NCBI RefSeq assembly: GCF_011745365.1
Contig: NW_024468915.1
Span: 3,016,653-3,080,652, forward strand
Origin: Cryphonectria parasitica EP155
Lineage: Eukaryota > Ascomycota > Sordariomycetes > Diaporthales > Cryphonectriaceae
Direction of reading: 5' to 3'
Length of the DNA: 64,000 bases
The translations under genes were made by a program, and so were the position numbers. Each line of letters starts with the position of its first letter. Within the stretch, counting starts at the first letter, position 1. The notes beneath the pieces are model-generated. The model saw only the letters and a program-made list of their open reading frames with translations. It was not told the DNA's origin and made no database searches. Of the stretch, positions 9,326 to 20,907 are shown piece after piece.

Positions 9326-9965
9326 ATAATATATTATTATATTAAAAGTTAATAATTAGAAGTAATTAAAAGTAATTAGAAATAGTTAAAAATAATTAAA
9401 AGTAATTATTAATAAATAAGAATTAAAAAATAAAATATATAAAAATACGTTTATTATTATTAAATAAGTTATTAAAATATAACTTTTTAATTATTAATTT
9501 AAATATTTATTTATTATATATTTAAATAGCTTTAAAAGAAAATAATAATATTTATATAAATTATTTAATTATATTTTCGTATTTATTTAATTATTACTTT
9601 AATATCGCTTTTATTAATATAAACTTTTTATATATTTTAAAATTTTCAAATATTATAATATATTATTATATTATATTTAATAAATTAATTATTATAATAA
9701 TTTTAATATTAAATTAATTATTATTATATATTAAATAAATTAATTTTTTAATAAAATTATAAGCTATTTTTATTTATTTATATATTTAATAACTTTTTTA
9801 TAAAATTTAGAATATATATTACTAAAAAATTAAAAAATAAAAGTATTTATAAATTAGATTATTTAATTAAATAAATATTTTATAAACTTAGTTAAGAATA
9901 CTTATTTATATAAGAAGATAAGTTTAAAATATATATTTATTTAAGCTATGAATTTTTTCTATACT
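9326..9965 (+). mobile_element. Hyper-RIPed LTR and flanking element sequence
   Basis: Almost pure A/T. Aligned by eye, about 9420-9670 follows the downstream half of the LTR at 7954-8442 step by step (ACGTTTATTA, AGCTTTAAAAG, TTTCGTATT, ATCGCTTTTATTA) with nearly every other C or G lost. The preceding GTAATTA repeats (9335-9415) match the CAGTAAGC repeats of that LTR after C-to-T change. The remainder to about 9965 is presumably internal element sequence too degraded to read. It ends abruptly at normal-composition DNA. Confidence 0.6.
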
Positions 9966-10464
9966 TATTATGCATTGATAGGGTAGTGAGCAGGTTGGAT
10001 GCTGAGCTTATAGGAATGATACAAGACGCAGTTGCAACAGAGCACTAACAGCTCACTAGGTACTGTCTAGTGTGGCACCTTAACTCCGACCTTGCACTCG
10101 GTGACGACACGCACTTGTTGCACTCTCTCCTTCATCTTTCTTGTTGGCTCAACTTCTAACCTGGCTAACCATTTGCTTCTCGTCCTCCACACTCACCCTC
10201 CGCCAAAAACGAAAACAAAAACAAGGCCGGCGTACATGCATCTGTATGCTGTGGGGTCGAAGAATTATATTTAGACCATTGCGTCTCCTTCGCAACCTAT
10301 CATAATTAATCCGGCTCGCTACCTCGTCTTCACTTAGTTGAAGTCCCCGTCCAAGGGATTCAGAACCTCCGCTGGTCAGAAGTTCGACACCCCCTCTTCT
10401 GTGCTCCGCGCCTTGTTGCGCAGTATCCTTCATCGTCCAATCTCTAAAAGAAGCCCTGGCCGCC
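9966..10464. other. Border of AT-rich block and leader of the sugar transporter gene
   Basis: Composition changes within a few tens of bases around 9965 from nearly pure AT to balanced sequence. The spacer likely holds the promoter and 5' UTR of the transporter starting at 10465. I see no coding potential or clear core promoter element. Confidence 0.5.
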
Positions 10465-12090
10465 ATGCCCATCCTGGGCGCCCGCGATGTGTCGCCTTTC
10501 CTGGTCCTGCTTGTTTTCGTAGCTACCCTTGGCCCTTTCCAATTCGGCTATCACTTGGTATGGCCCTCCCCGTGCCTGTTTTCTATGACCGCCTCTCCAC
10601 ATCCTTTCTGTGACTCTGCTGAACGATACCCCTTCCGTCTGCTGCCTCTCTAGTCCGAGCTGAACGCCCCGCAACATGCCATCACCTGCGAGAATGACGA
10701 CCTCCCCACCGTCACCAGCGCTCTAGCCCGTATCACCGCCAAACTCTCGTCCACCACAGGCTCCGTCGATGGCTGCAAGGGCATACCCATGGAGGAGGCT
10801 GCTTTCGCAGCCGTCTCCTCTGTCTTCACCATCGGCGGCCTCATCGGCGCCCTAGCCGCTGGGCCCGTCACCTCCAAGAAGGGCCGGTGGCTGTCCATAC
10901 AGATAACAGCTGTTACCTTCATCCTCGGTGCCGCAGTAGAGGCCCTGGCGCCCGCTGCATGGGTTCTTGGGCTTGGTCGCTTTGTGTCTGGCCTCGGGTC
11001 CGGCGCCAGCACCGTCATCGTGCCGCTCTACATCTCCGAGGTCGCACCACCCGCCGAGAGGGGCTTCTTTGGCGCCTTCACACAGATCAGCTGCAACACT
11101 GGCATTCTAACCGCGCAGGCACTGGGCTACTTCCTGAGCCATGGCGCTGCTTGGCGCTGGATCCTGGGAATCAGCGGCATCATCGCTGCTGGCCAGGTGG
11201 TGCTGACCTTCTTGATACCCGAGAGCCCCGCCTGGCTAGCTACTGTCAAGGGGGACGCGCCGGCTGGCCGCAGAGTCCTACAGCGAATCCGTGGGCCGCG
11301 GGTTAACATCGACGACGAGGTAGCCCTCTGGGGCTCCGGCGCTGTCAAGGCCTCCGTGGATGCCAGTGAGGAGCAGGGGCTGCTGGCTCCGCCTGCGGTG
11401 GCGGCGGTCGAGAGAGAAGAGGAGGCCCGGCACATTGGGGTCATGGAGGCGCTGAGGGATCCCCTCTACCGACCGGCTATGATCGTGGTCATGGGGGTCA
11501 TGTTCGCCCAGCAGCTGTGCGGCATCAACTCGATAGTGATGTACTCGGTGGCGCTCCTCAATGGCCTGCTGCCCCTGAGCTCTATCGTCCTGACCATTCT
11601 TGTCTCCGCCGTCAATCTTGTCATGACTGCGGCATGCTCGCCTCTCCCAGACAAGTGGGGCCGCAAGACGTGCCTCCTGGTGTCCATCATCGGCCAGGGG
11701 TGCTCGTCCCTGGTGCTGGCCATCTCAATCATGACGGGGTTTAAAATCATCTCGGCTCTGGCTGTCGCCTTCTTTGTCGGGTTCTTCGCCGTCGGGCTGG
11801 GCCCTGTGCCGTTCATCCTCGCATCGGAGCTGGTGGGCCAGGAGGCCGTTGGCGCGACGCAATCCTGGTGTCTGGCTACTAACTACACGGCTACCTACCT
11901 TGTGGCGCAGTTCTTCCCCATCGTCAACACGGCTTTGAACAACTGGCTGGGCGGACGTGGTGGGTGGGTCTATTTTATCTTCGCAGCCTTTGCAGCGATG
12001 TTTTCCCTCTTCATCTGGAGCAGGGTGCCCGAGACCAAGGGCAAGAGAGATGCGGATGAGGTCTGGGGGCGTACAAGACGGTTGGACTGA
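10465..12090 (+). CDS. MFS sugar transporter (fungal GLUT-like family)
   Basis: Two exons (10465-10557 and 10654-12090) encode about 509 residues; the intron has GTATGG and CTAG borders. The protein is a 12-helix major facilitator of the sugar porter family, moving hexoses or related solutes across a membrane. Visible signatures are FQFGYHL in helix 1, GRW after helix 2, PESPAWL after helix 6, QQLCGINSIVMYS in helix 7, DKWGRKT between helices 8 and 9, and VPETKGK after helix 12. Overall it resembles yeast YBR241C/Vps73-type carriers, which act on internal (vacuolar) membranes, rather than plasma-membrane hexose transporters; that placement is inference. It lies about 500 bp from the RIPed block and converges with the racemase-like gene 176 bp downstream. 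The start ATG has a good context (GCCATGC). Confidence 0.85.
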
Positions 12091-12266
12091 GCAGCTCTGG
12101 CCGCTCCGAGAATTGCCTGACGGACGGGGACCAATGACCTATGTATGTATATAACCTTGTACCCTACCAACATGCCAACCACAACGAAAATCGACACCTG
12201 ACATCCTTCGATAAGATGGAGAAAGGCAACATCCCGATGAAGTGGTGATCCAAAGGACCAGAGAGT

Positions 12267-13238
12267 CTATGCTTGAAGAGGCAAGAACATGCGCCGCATT
12301 TTGACCATGTTCCCAAGAACCTCCACCCCAGCGCGCACCCCGTCAAGAACATAGACATTCTTTGCCTGGTGCTCGCCGTATTCGGCCTTGATGGCAGATC
12401 GGATGATGTCCTCTAAGCCAGCCATGCCGGCACACCCCATGATGACACAATCTACCCCACCATCCTGCAGAAGGCGCTTGGTAGCTTGTGTGAGCTTGTC
12501 CATGACTGTCTCCGGCGACACATCTCCGTGGAAGTCGCCAGCGTTCAGACCCGTGGTGAAAACCCCCCGGAACCATCTGTTGACATTTGCTTTTTGGTCG
12601 CCAAGGAACTCACGCACAGCCGAAGCGAGATGGTCCTCCCAGAACTGACCAGTAGTGACGATGCCCCAACCGCCGCCCCAACCGCCGCCCCAACCGCCGC
12701 CCCCACTGCTATCCCTAGGACTTGTCCTCCTCAACAGCGGGAGGGCCGCGACTATGCTCGCCTCAAAGATGCCCGTCACAGCGATGCTTGGATAGTGACC
12801 TGCTATCCTGCTCACCAGGGGATGGGAGCTGTAGCAGGCAATCAGAACGCCGTGGTAGTTCCTCTCTAGCACATGCGTATCGCGCATGTGTTTCCACACT
12901 GCCTGGGCGCTCGTCTCAATGTCGTCTGCGTTATTGATGCTGGCGGGGCTACCACTGTCCAGAGGCGCAGTGTACATGGTGATGTTCAGAGACTAACTCA
13001 TCGTAGAGATGCCATCAGCCCATGCTTGCTTGCCTTATCACGAGTGTACTGAGAAAGAGTAGTGATGTGTGGTGTATCTTGATGGCCCTTTCTTAGAGAG
13101 GCTGAATGTATATCGTACATGTGGTAGATTCATGCTGGCAATGGCCTGTTCCATGCCATGGGTCATGTCCTCGGATGTGTTTGGGTTCACGACCAACAAG
13201 CGTAGAGCGCCGTCATCTTTCTCTGGTAGAGGAGTCAT
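12267..13238 (-). CDS. Asp/Glu/hydantoin racemase family protein (DCG1-like)
   Basis: Two exons (13238-13119 and 12992-12267) encode about 281 residues. The N-terminus LRLLVVNPNTSEDMTHGM is the typical first strand and substrate loop of the family. The two catalytic cysteines are visible in IACYSSHPL and IMGCAGMAG. Family members racemise hydantoins or allantoin-related compounds; yeast Dcg1 belongs here and is nitrogen-regulated, so a role in nitrogen or purine catabolism is plausible but unproven. A 12-bp direct repeat at about 12665-12702 adds GGGW units to a loop between the two halves, which is unusual for the family. The chosen intron joins NLPH to SLNITMYTAPLDSG, restoring the conserved TAPLDSG segment. 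Confidence 0.8.
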
Positions 13239-13911
13239 TATTTTCTCGAACTGACAAGTCGTGCGTGCCCTGGTCTATTCGAGTTGGCGGCTGATTGATT
13301 GACATTCGCAGGAATTCTTGCATAGTAAATTAACTGTTAGAAGACGAGGCTTGATATGTGGGGCAACGCTTTTAACAAGCTACTGTGTGCTGGAGGAGAG
13401 CCAAAGGTCGGGTGGGTGCGTGTGTACTAATAAGCAGGGGAGAAGGTACCGCTACGTAGCGTCTGCCCCAGGCGCGCACCTACTTTAAACCCCCTTGAAG
13501 GGCCCCCCCCTCTCCCCGCCGAACTACAGCTGTAAACCCCCCTACCAGCGGCATAGTACGCGGTACAGTACACACAGAGGAGTCTCTTGCACACTGTGGT
13601 ACTGTACTGCGCACCGTACCAGTGCCGCAGGGTACGATCACCCCTGCAGTACCTCAGTACCTCCGTGCACGCGCATTGGGAACCCTGCCACTGTAGGTCG
13701 ACCTTACCGTCATCAGGGCTGCCAACAACCACCACCACCGCCTACCACTCTCGAGCTGTCCGTCACCGCACTGCGAGAGCTCTCTCAACGCCGCCCATCT
13801 TTGCTCGACCAGCTGCGCTTCACTTTGCCGTACCGATTATTTCTCGGGCAGCTAGCTCTTCACGAACTCCTCAATCCAGCTCCTGGACAGACCTGTCGCC
13901 CGTCAGTCAAC
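13239..13911. other. Divergent promoter region between racemase-like gene and ARP2
   Basis: About 670 bp between two divergently transcribed genes, expected to hold both promoters. It has a C run (13503-13510) and a cluster of GTAC-based inverted repeats, including GTACAGTAC (13563-13571) with GTACTGTAC (13599-13607). CT-rich sequence precedes the ARP2 start. No further gene was seen. Confidence 0.5.
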
Positions 13912-15376
13912 ATGGCGAACCCGCCTCCTATCGGTAATGCCACCGCCCCTCCCACTGTCTCTGCCTCAGGGTGAGAGAGCAACATCACAACTTCACACCA
14001 GCCCTCCCATCTCCTGCTTGTTGGCTGCCGCCGAGACTGACTCGTTTCCTACCCTCGCTCTCTATCTAGTCCTCGATGGCGGTACCGGCTTCCTCAAGGT
14101 CGGTTACGCGGCCCAAAACTTTCCCGAGTTTCAGTATCCTTCCATCGTTGGCCGGCCTATCCTGCGTACCGAGGAGAAGGGTGCTGGCGACAGCGACCTG
14201 GTCATCAAGGACATCATGTGTGGTGACGAGGCCGCTGCTGCCCGCACCATGCTGCAGATCAGCTATCCCATGGAGAACGGCATCGTCAAGAAGTGGGATG
14301 ACATGCAGCACCTCTGGGACTATACCTTCTTCGAGAAGATGAAGGTCGATCCCACCGGCCGCAAGATCCTCCTGACTGAACCCCCCATGAACCCGCTCAG
14401 GAACCGTGAGCAGATGTGCGAGGTCATGTTCGACCGCTACGGATTTGGCGGTGTCTACGTTGCCATCCAGGCCGTCCTGGCCCTCTACGCACAAGGTACG
14501 CCCCACCTCTTCGCACACCTCCCTCCTTGCTCCTCCTTGCACCCTGACGACCAAAAGCCCCCCTGTGATGCCATTGATTGTTATGGCTACGGGTGGCGAT
14601 GGGAATGCTTATCACTGACACCTCCTCTTGTCGCTTGACGATTAGGTCTCAGCTCTGGTGTCGTTGTCGACTCGGGTGACGGCGTCACTCATATCGTCCC
14701 TGTCTACGAGTCCGTTGTCCTCAACCATCTTACCCGCCGCCTCGACGTGGCGGGCCGCGACGTCACCCGCAACCTGATCGCCCTGCTACTGCGCAGGGGT
14801 TACGCCCTCAACCGAACTGCCGATTTCGAGACGGTGCGCCAGATTAAGGAGAAGCTGTGTTACGTGAGCTACGACCTGGAGCTCGACAAGCGCCTGAGCG
14901 AGGACACGACGGTACTGGTGGAGAGCTATACCCTGCCAGACGGGCGGGTTATCCGCGTCGGAAGCGAGAGGTTCGAGGCGCCCGAATGTCTCTTCCAGCC
15001 GCACCTGGTGGACTGCGAGCAGCCGGGCATCGCCGAGTTTTTGTTCAACACGATCCAGGCTGCTGACGTGGATGTGCGCTCGTCCTTGTTCAAAGCCATC
15101 GTCCTTTCGGGCGGAAGCAGCATGTACCCGGGCCTGCCGTCACGGCTGGAGAAGGAGCTGAAGCAGCTGTGGCTGACGCGGGTGCTGGAGGGTAACCCGG
15201 AGCGCCTGAGCAAGTTCAAGGTCAGGATAGAAGATCCGCCGAGACGGCGCCACATGGTGTTCCTGGGAGGTGCGGTGCTGGCCAACATCATGGCGGACAA
15301 GGAGAGCATGTGGATCACGAAGCAGGAGTGGGAAGAGCAAGGCCCCAGGGTGCTCGAGAAGCTGGGACCGAGGTAG
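13912..15376 (+). CDS. arp2: Actin-related protein 2 (Arp2/3 complex)
   Basis: Three exons (13912-13933, 14070-14495, 14646-15376) encode about 392 residues, the usual ARP2 length. The tiny first exon gives MANPPPI and the second starts [21 protein letters not shown], the diagnostic ARP2 N-terminus with the first phosphate-binding loop. [18 protein letters not shown] forms the second phosphate loop, and [21 protein letters not shown] lies in the C-terminal actin fold. Arp2 is one of the two actin-like subunits of the seven-subunit Arp2/3 complex that nucleates branched actin at endocytic patches and hyphal tips. Splice sites are canonical and the frame is continuous. CAG/TAG trinucleotide repeats lie just after the stop. 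Confidence 0.93.
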
Positions 15377-17873
15377 TAGCAGTAGTAGTAGAAGCAGCAG
15401 CAGCAGCAGTAGTGGCGGGAATCCGAGGAGCAGGACCGTGGGAGACGGACGAGAAGGACTCGCTGGGGAGGACGCCGAGACGGGTCTTTTGCGGTCATTG
15501 TGTGGATTATCTCGCGGGCCTCCAAGAGAGAGAAGGGGAGGGAGAGAGGGAGAGAGCAGAGGAGACGAGAGACAAAAAAACGAGCAATCAAGAACTTGTT
15601 TCGATACAAAGTTTTCTCCTATCTTTACCCCCTTTTGGTGAGAGTTGAAAGCGCGCATGTGAAGGCAGTACCGTCGATGTCGATTGGCTTCTGAAATGCG
15701 GGCGATAGACCAGCTGGGGCAAGGGCTCTAACGACAAAACAGTAACAAATTTCGCCGACACGTGCAGATAAACTGTTAGTGCTTCAGCCGTAGCGCGCAC
15801 CGGCCTTAGTGTGCCGAAACCGCGTGGGCAACAATCGTAGACGAATACAAACAACCAAACGACTACGACAGCTGCAACTACGATCTGCCACAAAGTACAC
15901 ATATTCATAGACGTTCATCATTGCCACGGCTCTACCAAGGCTGGTTTTTTCAATTGTCGTGAAACAGAAGAGGCAGCCCCATATCCCAACAAACTCGGCA
16001 CCAAATCTCAGGCGACAACGCATCCATGAAACACTACCTTCTTGTCAACTGTACGATCCACCTGCCAACCTGTTGTCGTCACTCTGAGGCTCTGGGATCT
16101 GACTCGAGAGCATTAGTGCTCTGCCGGCAAGCTCAGCTTGTTCCCTTGAGGTGAAAGCTGTCTTCCTGCAGAGACCAGATGGGCCGTTGAATACTGGAAC
16201 ACCCGCACAGGAATAGCCGAGAAAGTCCAGATTCGAACCCTCGTTCTATCTGAGACAAAGAGAGACACCCGGAAAGCGATAAGCAAGCATCCTGTTGCGC
16301 TTTGAACGAAAAAGCAACCCCCAATATAACACCTGCATATCTGGCTGCTCTTGGCCCCAACAAAAGAAACGGGAACCAGGACAGGGCGCCGACCCGAGAT
16401 CAAATATCCCACACTTACTTTGGCGTGCATATCCGAGGTGCTTATTGGGGTCGTTGTTGGCCCCGTCGGCATCCCAGGGGCGGCACAGAGATCAAGTTCA
16501 ACCCACCTGATCGACACGTCGGCCCCTCCTCGAGGGCATTCACTTGAGGCGCCGTGACTCGTTTGCTGTCTGCTGGTTCGCGAAGGACAGGAGTGCGGCT
16601 GGCTGGGCTGCTTGTGGTCTTGGGACTGCGTCCACACACATCTCGTTTCCTGCGCAAGGTGGACTCGAGAGTATGACCACCAATCCATCATCTGTTGCTT
16701 CTCAAGGGTCGGGCAGAACGTTTCCACACCAGCATTCGGGCTCTGCCTCGAACAAGAGGAGCGTCCAGGCTGCCTTTGAAGGTAAGAAGAAGATGAACAA
16801 TGAGCTCAACCAAAAGACCACCTCGATACACACAGATTTCTCCCTTTAATCCCTCCTCTTCATCGTCTCTTCTCCCCCCCCCCCCCTCTCTCTTTTACTC
16901 GAACAAATGTCGCGTGTGTTTGTGTGTTGCTACAACTCGAGCAAATCAATGTGTCTATTGAGGAACACTCCTCGTGTGACCATTATACCTCAGCAGACCG
17001 CTCTGTGCCGCTGCTCACCGGTCACTCTGACGGGATTGGATGACCTCTTTTCGCCCCTGCATTCATTCGTTCATACATACATACTCGCATGCAATACACA
17101 CGCGCGCGCGCACACACACCCACACTCTATCTAATGTACAGGTGTTGATTTTCCTTATTTGATTGTGATTTATGATTCCCTTGACGTCTTCTGCAACCCT
17201 GTTCATCCACCTGTCCTGTGCCTTTCTGGCTCTACCCTCATGTATTGGTGAACCCACCCTGCTTTCTTGATCTTCTCGACTGTCGTCTTTTCGTCTTCTC
17301 TGTCCCTCTTCACCTCCAAAAGTTTGCTACTTTCATACTCAATTTTCCCTACCTGTGGCATCCCCTCATCGCACATGGGCCTTTATTGTCTCGCCTTTCG
17401 GGGAAACCGGCAACGGAGCCGATCTGCTTTGTGACCGACAGCCTCTGCTTTTGCGGAGTCCGGACCCCGTCGGATGTCAGCTGGCTGCCAGGAAGGAGAA
17501 AAAAATTCCCCGTTCAGAGACACAGCCCAAGCCTGCATGCATAAAACAGTTTTGTGTGTCTGCGTGTGCGTGTGCGCTGTGAGAGAGTGAGAGAGTGAGA
17601 GAGTGAGAGAGAGATTTCGGAATATCTGTTCTTCTTTCAATTTCTTCTTTTTTTAATTCTATTTTTGATGTAAACACCTCGGGGCAGGACACGCTGGCGG
17701 ATGGTCCGGACCACGAGCTCCCGGACTGTTCCTTCCTCTCCTTCACCCCTCCTCCTTCCTTTCTCTCCGACTCGGTGCTCGATTTCCTCCTTGCCTTCTT
17801 CACCCTTCTTACTTCTGCTCTCGTCCCCCAACACCCCACCATCTACCCCACCAGCAACGGTGGAGGCGGTGGC
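15377..17873. other. Intergenic region and probable long 5' leader of the CDK8-type gene
   Basis: About 2.5 kb with no clear gene. It has TAG/CAG repeats (15374-15412), a GA-rich stretch (15530-15570), a 13-base C run (16874-16886), CG/CA repeats (17099-17120) and GAGAGT repeats (17580-17610). A short ATG-led frame at 16673 ends at a good donor (AAG|GTAAGAAG at 16781/16782), but I found no convincing in-frame acceptor joining it to the kinase, so it may be a 5' UTR exon, an upstream ORF or chance. CT-rich tracts at 17740-17830 resemble a fungal transcription start region. Confidence 0.45.
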
Positions 17874-18054
17874 ATGATGAATTCGGCATCGGGTTCGAGA
17901 CAGTACGGTCTGTCCCGACAGTCGTCGACCACCCATGCGGGTCAAGCAAGACCTGGTCTGTCGAGACAGGGGTCGTCCTTCTCATCATCATCATATCGTA
18001 TGGCCAGCTGCCCGTCCTCTTTTGTTCCTATCCTTTCTTCTTCTTCCTCGTACC

Positions 18055-18141
<87 letters not shown>

Positions 18142-19724
18142 TGCCTATCCATCACCTCATCTTGTTGCACGCCCTTGGTCCTCCCTACTGCCTTGTATGC
18201 GAGAGAGAGAGAGAGAGAGAGAGACAAGCACGTGGAGAGAAACACACGCAGAGAGAGACACAGAATGAAAGAGGCACAGGAAGAGAAAGTGAATCGACGA
18301 GAGAGAAGTTGGCTGGGGGAACGCAGACCACCGAAATTTCTTGTGTTTCTCGGCTGACATGAAAGCTACAAACAGATCCGACCGACCGCGGTGCCTTTGG
18401 CCCGGTTGGCTATCAGTCCAAGGTCCGGGTGATCGACCGGTACAAGGTCATCGGCTTCATTAGCTCTGGGACATATGGCCGCGTATACAAGGCGGTTGGC
18501 CGGCAGGGCCAGGCTGGGGAATTTGCCATCAAGAAATTCAAGCCGGATAAGGAGGGCGAGGTGGTGACCTATACGGGCATCTCGCAGTCGGCGGTGCGTG
18601 AGATGGCCCTTTGCAGCGAGCTGTCGCACGCCAGCGTCATCAAGCTACACGAGATCATCCTTGAGGACAAGTGCATCTTCATGGTCTTCGAATACGCCGA
18701 GCACGACCTGCTGCAGATCATCCACCACCACACCCAGCAGCCGCGCCACCCCGTCCCGCCCGCCACTATCAAGAGCATCATGTTTCAGCTCTTCAACGGC
18801 TGCCAGTACCTCCACTCCAACTGGGTCCTGCACCGCGACCTCAAGCCCGCCAACATCATGGTTACCTCCGCGGGCGAGGTCAAGATAGGCGATCTCGGCC
18901 TGGCCCGCATGTTCCAGAAGCCCCTGCACAGCCTGTACAGCGGCGACAAAGTTGTCGTCACCATCTGGTACCGCGCCCCCGAGCTGCTACTGGGCTCCCG
19001 CCACTACACCCCCGCCATCGACATGTGGGCCCTCGGATGTATCTTTGCCGAGCTGCTGAGCCTGCGGCCCATCTTTAAGGGCGAGGAGGCCAAGATGGAC
19101 AGCAAAAAGACTGTGCCCTTCCAGCGGAACCAAATGCAGAAGATTGTCGACATCATGGGCCTGCCCACTAAGGAGAGATGGCCGCTCCTGGTGCATATGC
19201 CCGAGTACCAGGCTCTGCAGCAGCTGACGCCGCCAGTGCCACCCCATGGTGGCCACCACGGGCGTGGACAACATCACCACCACGGCGGCAGCAGCAGCCA
19301 CCACCACCACCACCACTCCTCCAGCTCCTCTCCCTCCCATCAGCAGCAGCCATCCTCGAGCCACCTAGAGAAGTGGTACTACAGCATTCTCAACACGAGC
19401 ACCGGTACATCCCAGCCCGCCCCCAACGGTGGGCCCACCTCGCTGGTTAGCCTGGGCCAGGAAGGGTATAAGCTGCTTGCGGGCCTGCTCGAGTACGACC
19501 CTGAGAAGAGGTTGACCGCAGCCCAGGCGCTGCAGCACCCCTTCTTCACCACGGGGCCCGACCGCCCCAGCACCAACTGTTTCGAGGGCCTAAAGATGGA
19601 GTATCCGCACCGCCGCGTTAGCCAGGACGACAACGACATCCGCACGAGCAGCCTGCCAGGCACAAAGAGGAGCGGCCTGCCCGATGACTCGCTTCGGCCG
19701 GGAAAGAGGGTCAAGGAAGGCTAG
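17874..19724 (+). CDS. ssn3: Cyclin-dependent kinase 8 / Ssn3 (Mediator kinase)
   Basis: Two exons (17874-17997 and 18376-19724) encode about 490 residues. The kinase domain begins [20 protein letters not shown]; the ATP-binding lysine is in AIKKF (about residue 94) and the cyclin-contact helix is SQSAVREM (about 111-118). The catalytic loop is HRDLKPAN (about 194), the magnesium motif is DLGLA, and [15 protein letters not shown] forms the activation segment. [21 protein letters not shown] is characteristic of fungal Ssn3/Srb10. This kinase pairs with cyclin C in the CDK module of Mediator and represses or tunes RNA polymerase II transcription. A His/Ser/Gln-rich insert (about residues 275-320) splits the C-lobe. 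The intron carries a long ATC repeat (18058-18141). The start of exon 1 is the least certain point. Confidence 0.85.
18058..18141. repeat. (ATC)n microsatellite in the kinase intron
   Basis: About 27 consecutive ATC/CAT triplets lie within the predicted intron of the CDK8-type gene, followed by a GA dinucleotide run (18200-18223). Different frames would read poly-Ser or poly-His, but the splice model removes the tract. Confidence 0.9.
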
Positions 19725-20907
19725 CGATTGTCCCACCCAAATTGTTCAAGTCCGTAGAACGACCTTGCAAGGCCGTAGATTTTTCTTCCAGTTCCTGTCC
19801 CCCCCACAGGATAAAGGGCGGAGAAAGGAGCCGAGTATGGACTTAGATCATGGGATTTATGCATCAAGATATAAAGCGTGGCGTTCATGGAAAATATTAA
19901 AGACGAGAAGTGTTGTACTTTGTGTAAATGATAAGAGGTACTGCATGCACGTATACAACATGTTCAAATTCATCTTCTCATCCTTTCCTTGAGGTTTCCC
20001 AATATATCAAGGTTGAAAGAACCGGCCTCCCCGAATGTCTGTCTCAAGAGCTCAACACAGCCCCCCCAGTGAAGATCCCACCCTCGGCTGTCTAGACAAG
20101 ACAATCCGTCCGTGCGGGTGGGACTGATCTCACATCGCTTCCTTTGTGTCAACTCGCCTTGGCCAAACTTGCGACCTGTAACATGTAACAGGTTTGTGCG
20201 TCTTAGAGACTCCCTATGTGCTTCAGCTGGAACCTAAACCAGTCTACTTTTGGGGGGGGGGGGGGGGGGAACCCAGGTGCGAACAGGAGCACCGTCTCTT
20301 GATACTATAGGAACAAACGACATCACGACGGAGAGTAGGATTCAGCAGCATTGGAGCAACGGGATCTTGTCTGTTTAATAGGTCCTGAATTCTCGCTTTG
20401 GGTATCCCGCCAGAACAACAAAAAGAAACAAGAAAATATGGAAAATGGTAGAGAATTACATGAATGTACAGAAGGGAATTAATGGTTTATTTTGGGGAGG
20501 GGGGGTTGGGGGAAGGGATTGGATCGTCAAATGTAGGGCCATGATATAGGAAACCAGGAAGGACCCCCTCCTCCCCCCAAAAGGAAGGGCGAGAAAAAAG
20601 GACTTTCAACACAGGCCCTGTTGCTTGTGTGATGAAACGCCCGCTATCGCTCGCTGTGAGAGCTGGATGCCCTCATTGCATACAGCGAAGATTCAGCATC
20701 TACTTGCCAGAGTTGGGGCTATAATCGCTCCCCATCCTCCACTGGAGAGATCCCCGCATGCGCTCCCTCCTGGTACTGAGCACGGCTGGGTCCTCGAGCC
20801 CCGACCCAGCACGATATGTAGGTGACTGACAGTCATAACCAACTGACCAAATACAGCCAGCATGTCCTCACAGCAACTGTGAACCGCCTCACATGCTCCT
20901 AGAGCTC
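19725..20907. other. Intergenic spacer between convergent kinase and Arf6 genes
   Basis: About 1.2 kb between convergent 3' ends. It holds an 18-base G run (20252-20269) and G-rich sequence near 20497-20515, with no gene-like frame. Presumably 3' UTRs and spacer. Confidence 0.5.

Noticed and set aside
16205..16245. GGTTCGAATC (minus strand), a tRNA B-box-like sequence
   Set aside because: Neighbouring bases do not pair into a T stem, and no A box or cloverleaf could be found.
16113..16727. 204-residue minus-strand open frame
   Set aside because: No domain, no splice structure, and lies in the leader region of the kinase gene; looks like chance.
17935..18357. Open frame with a run of about 27 His
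   Set aside because: It is the ATC microsatellite within the predicted kinase intron, read in one of its frames.
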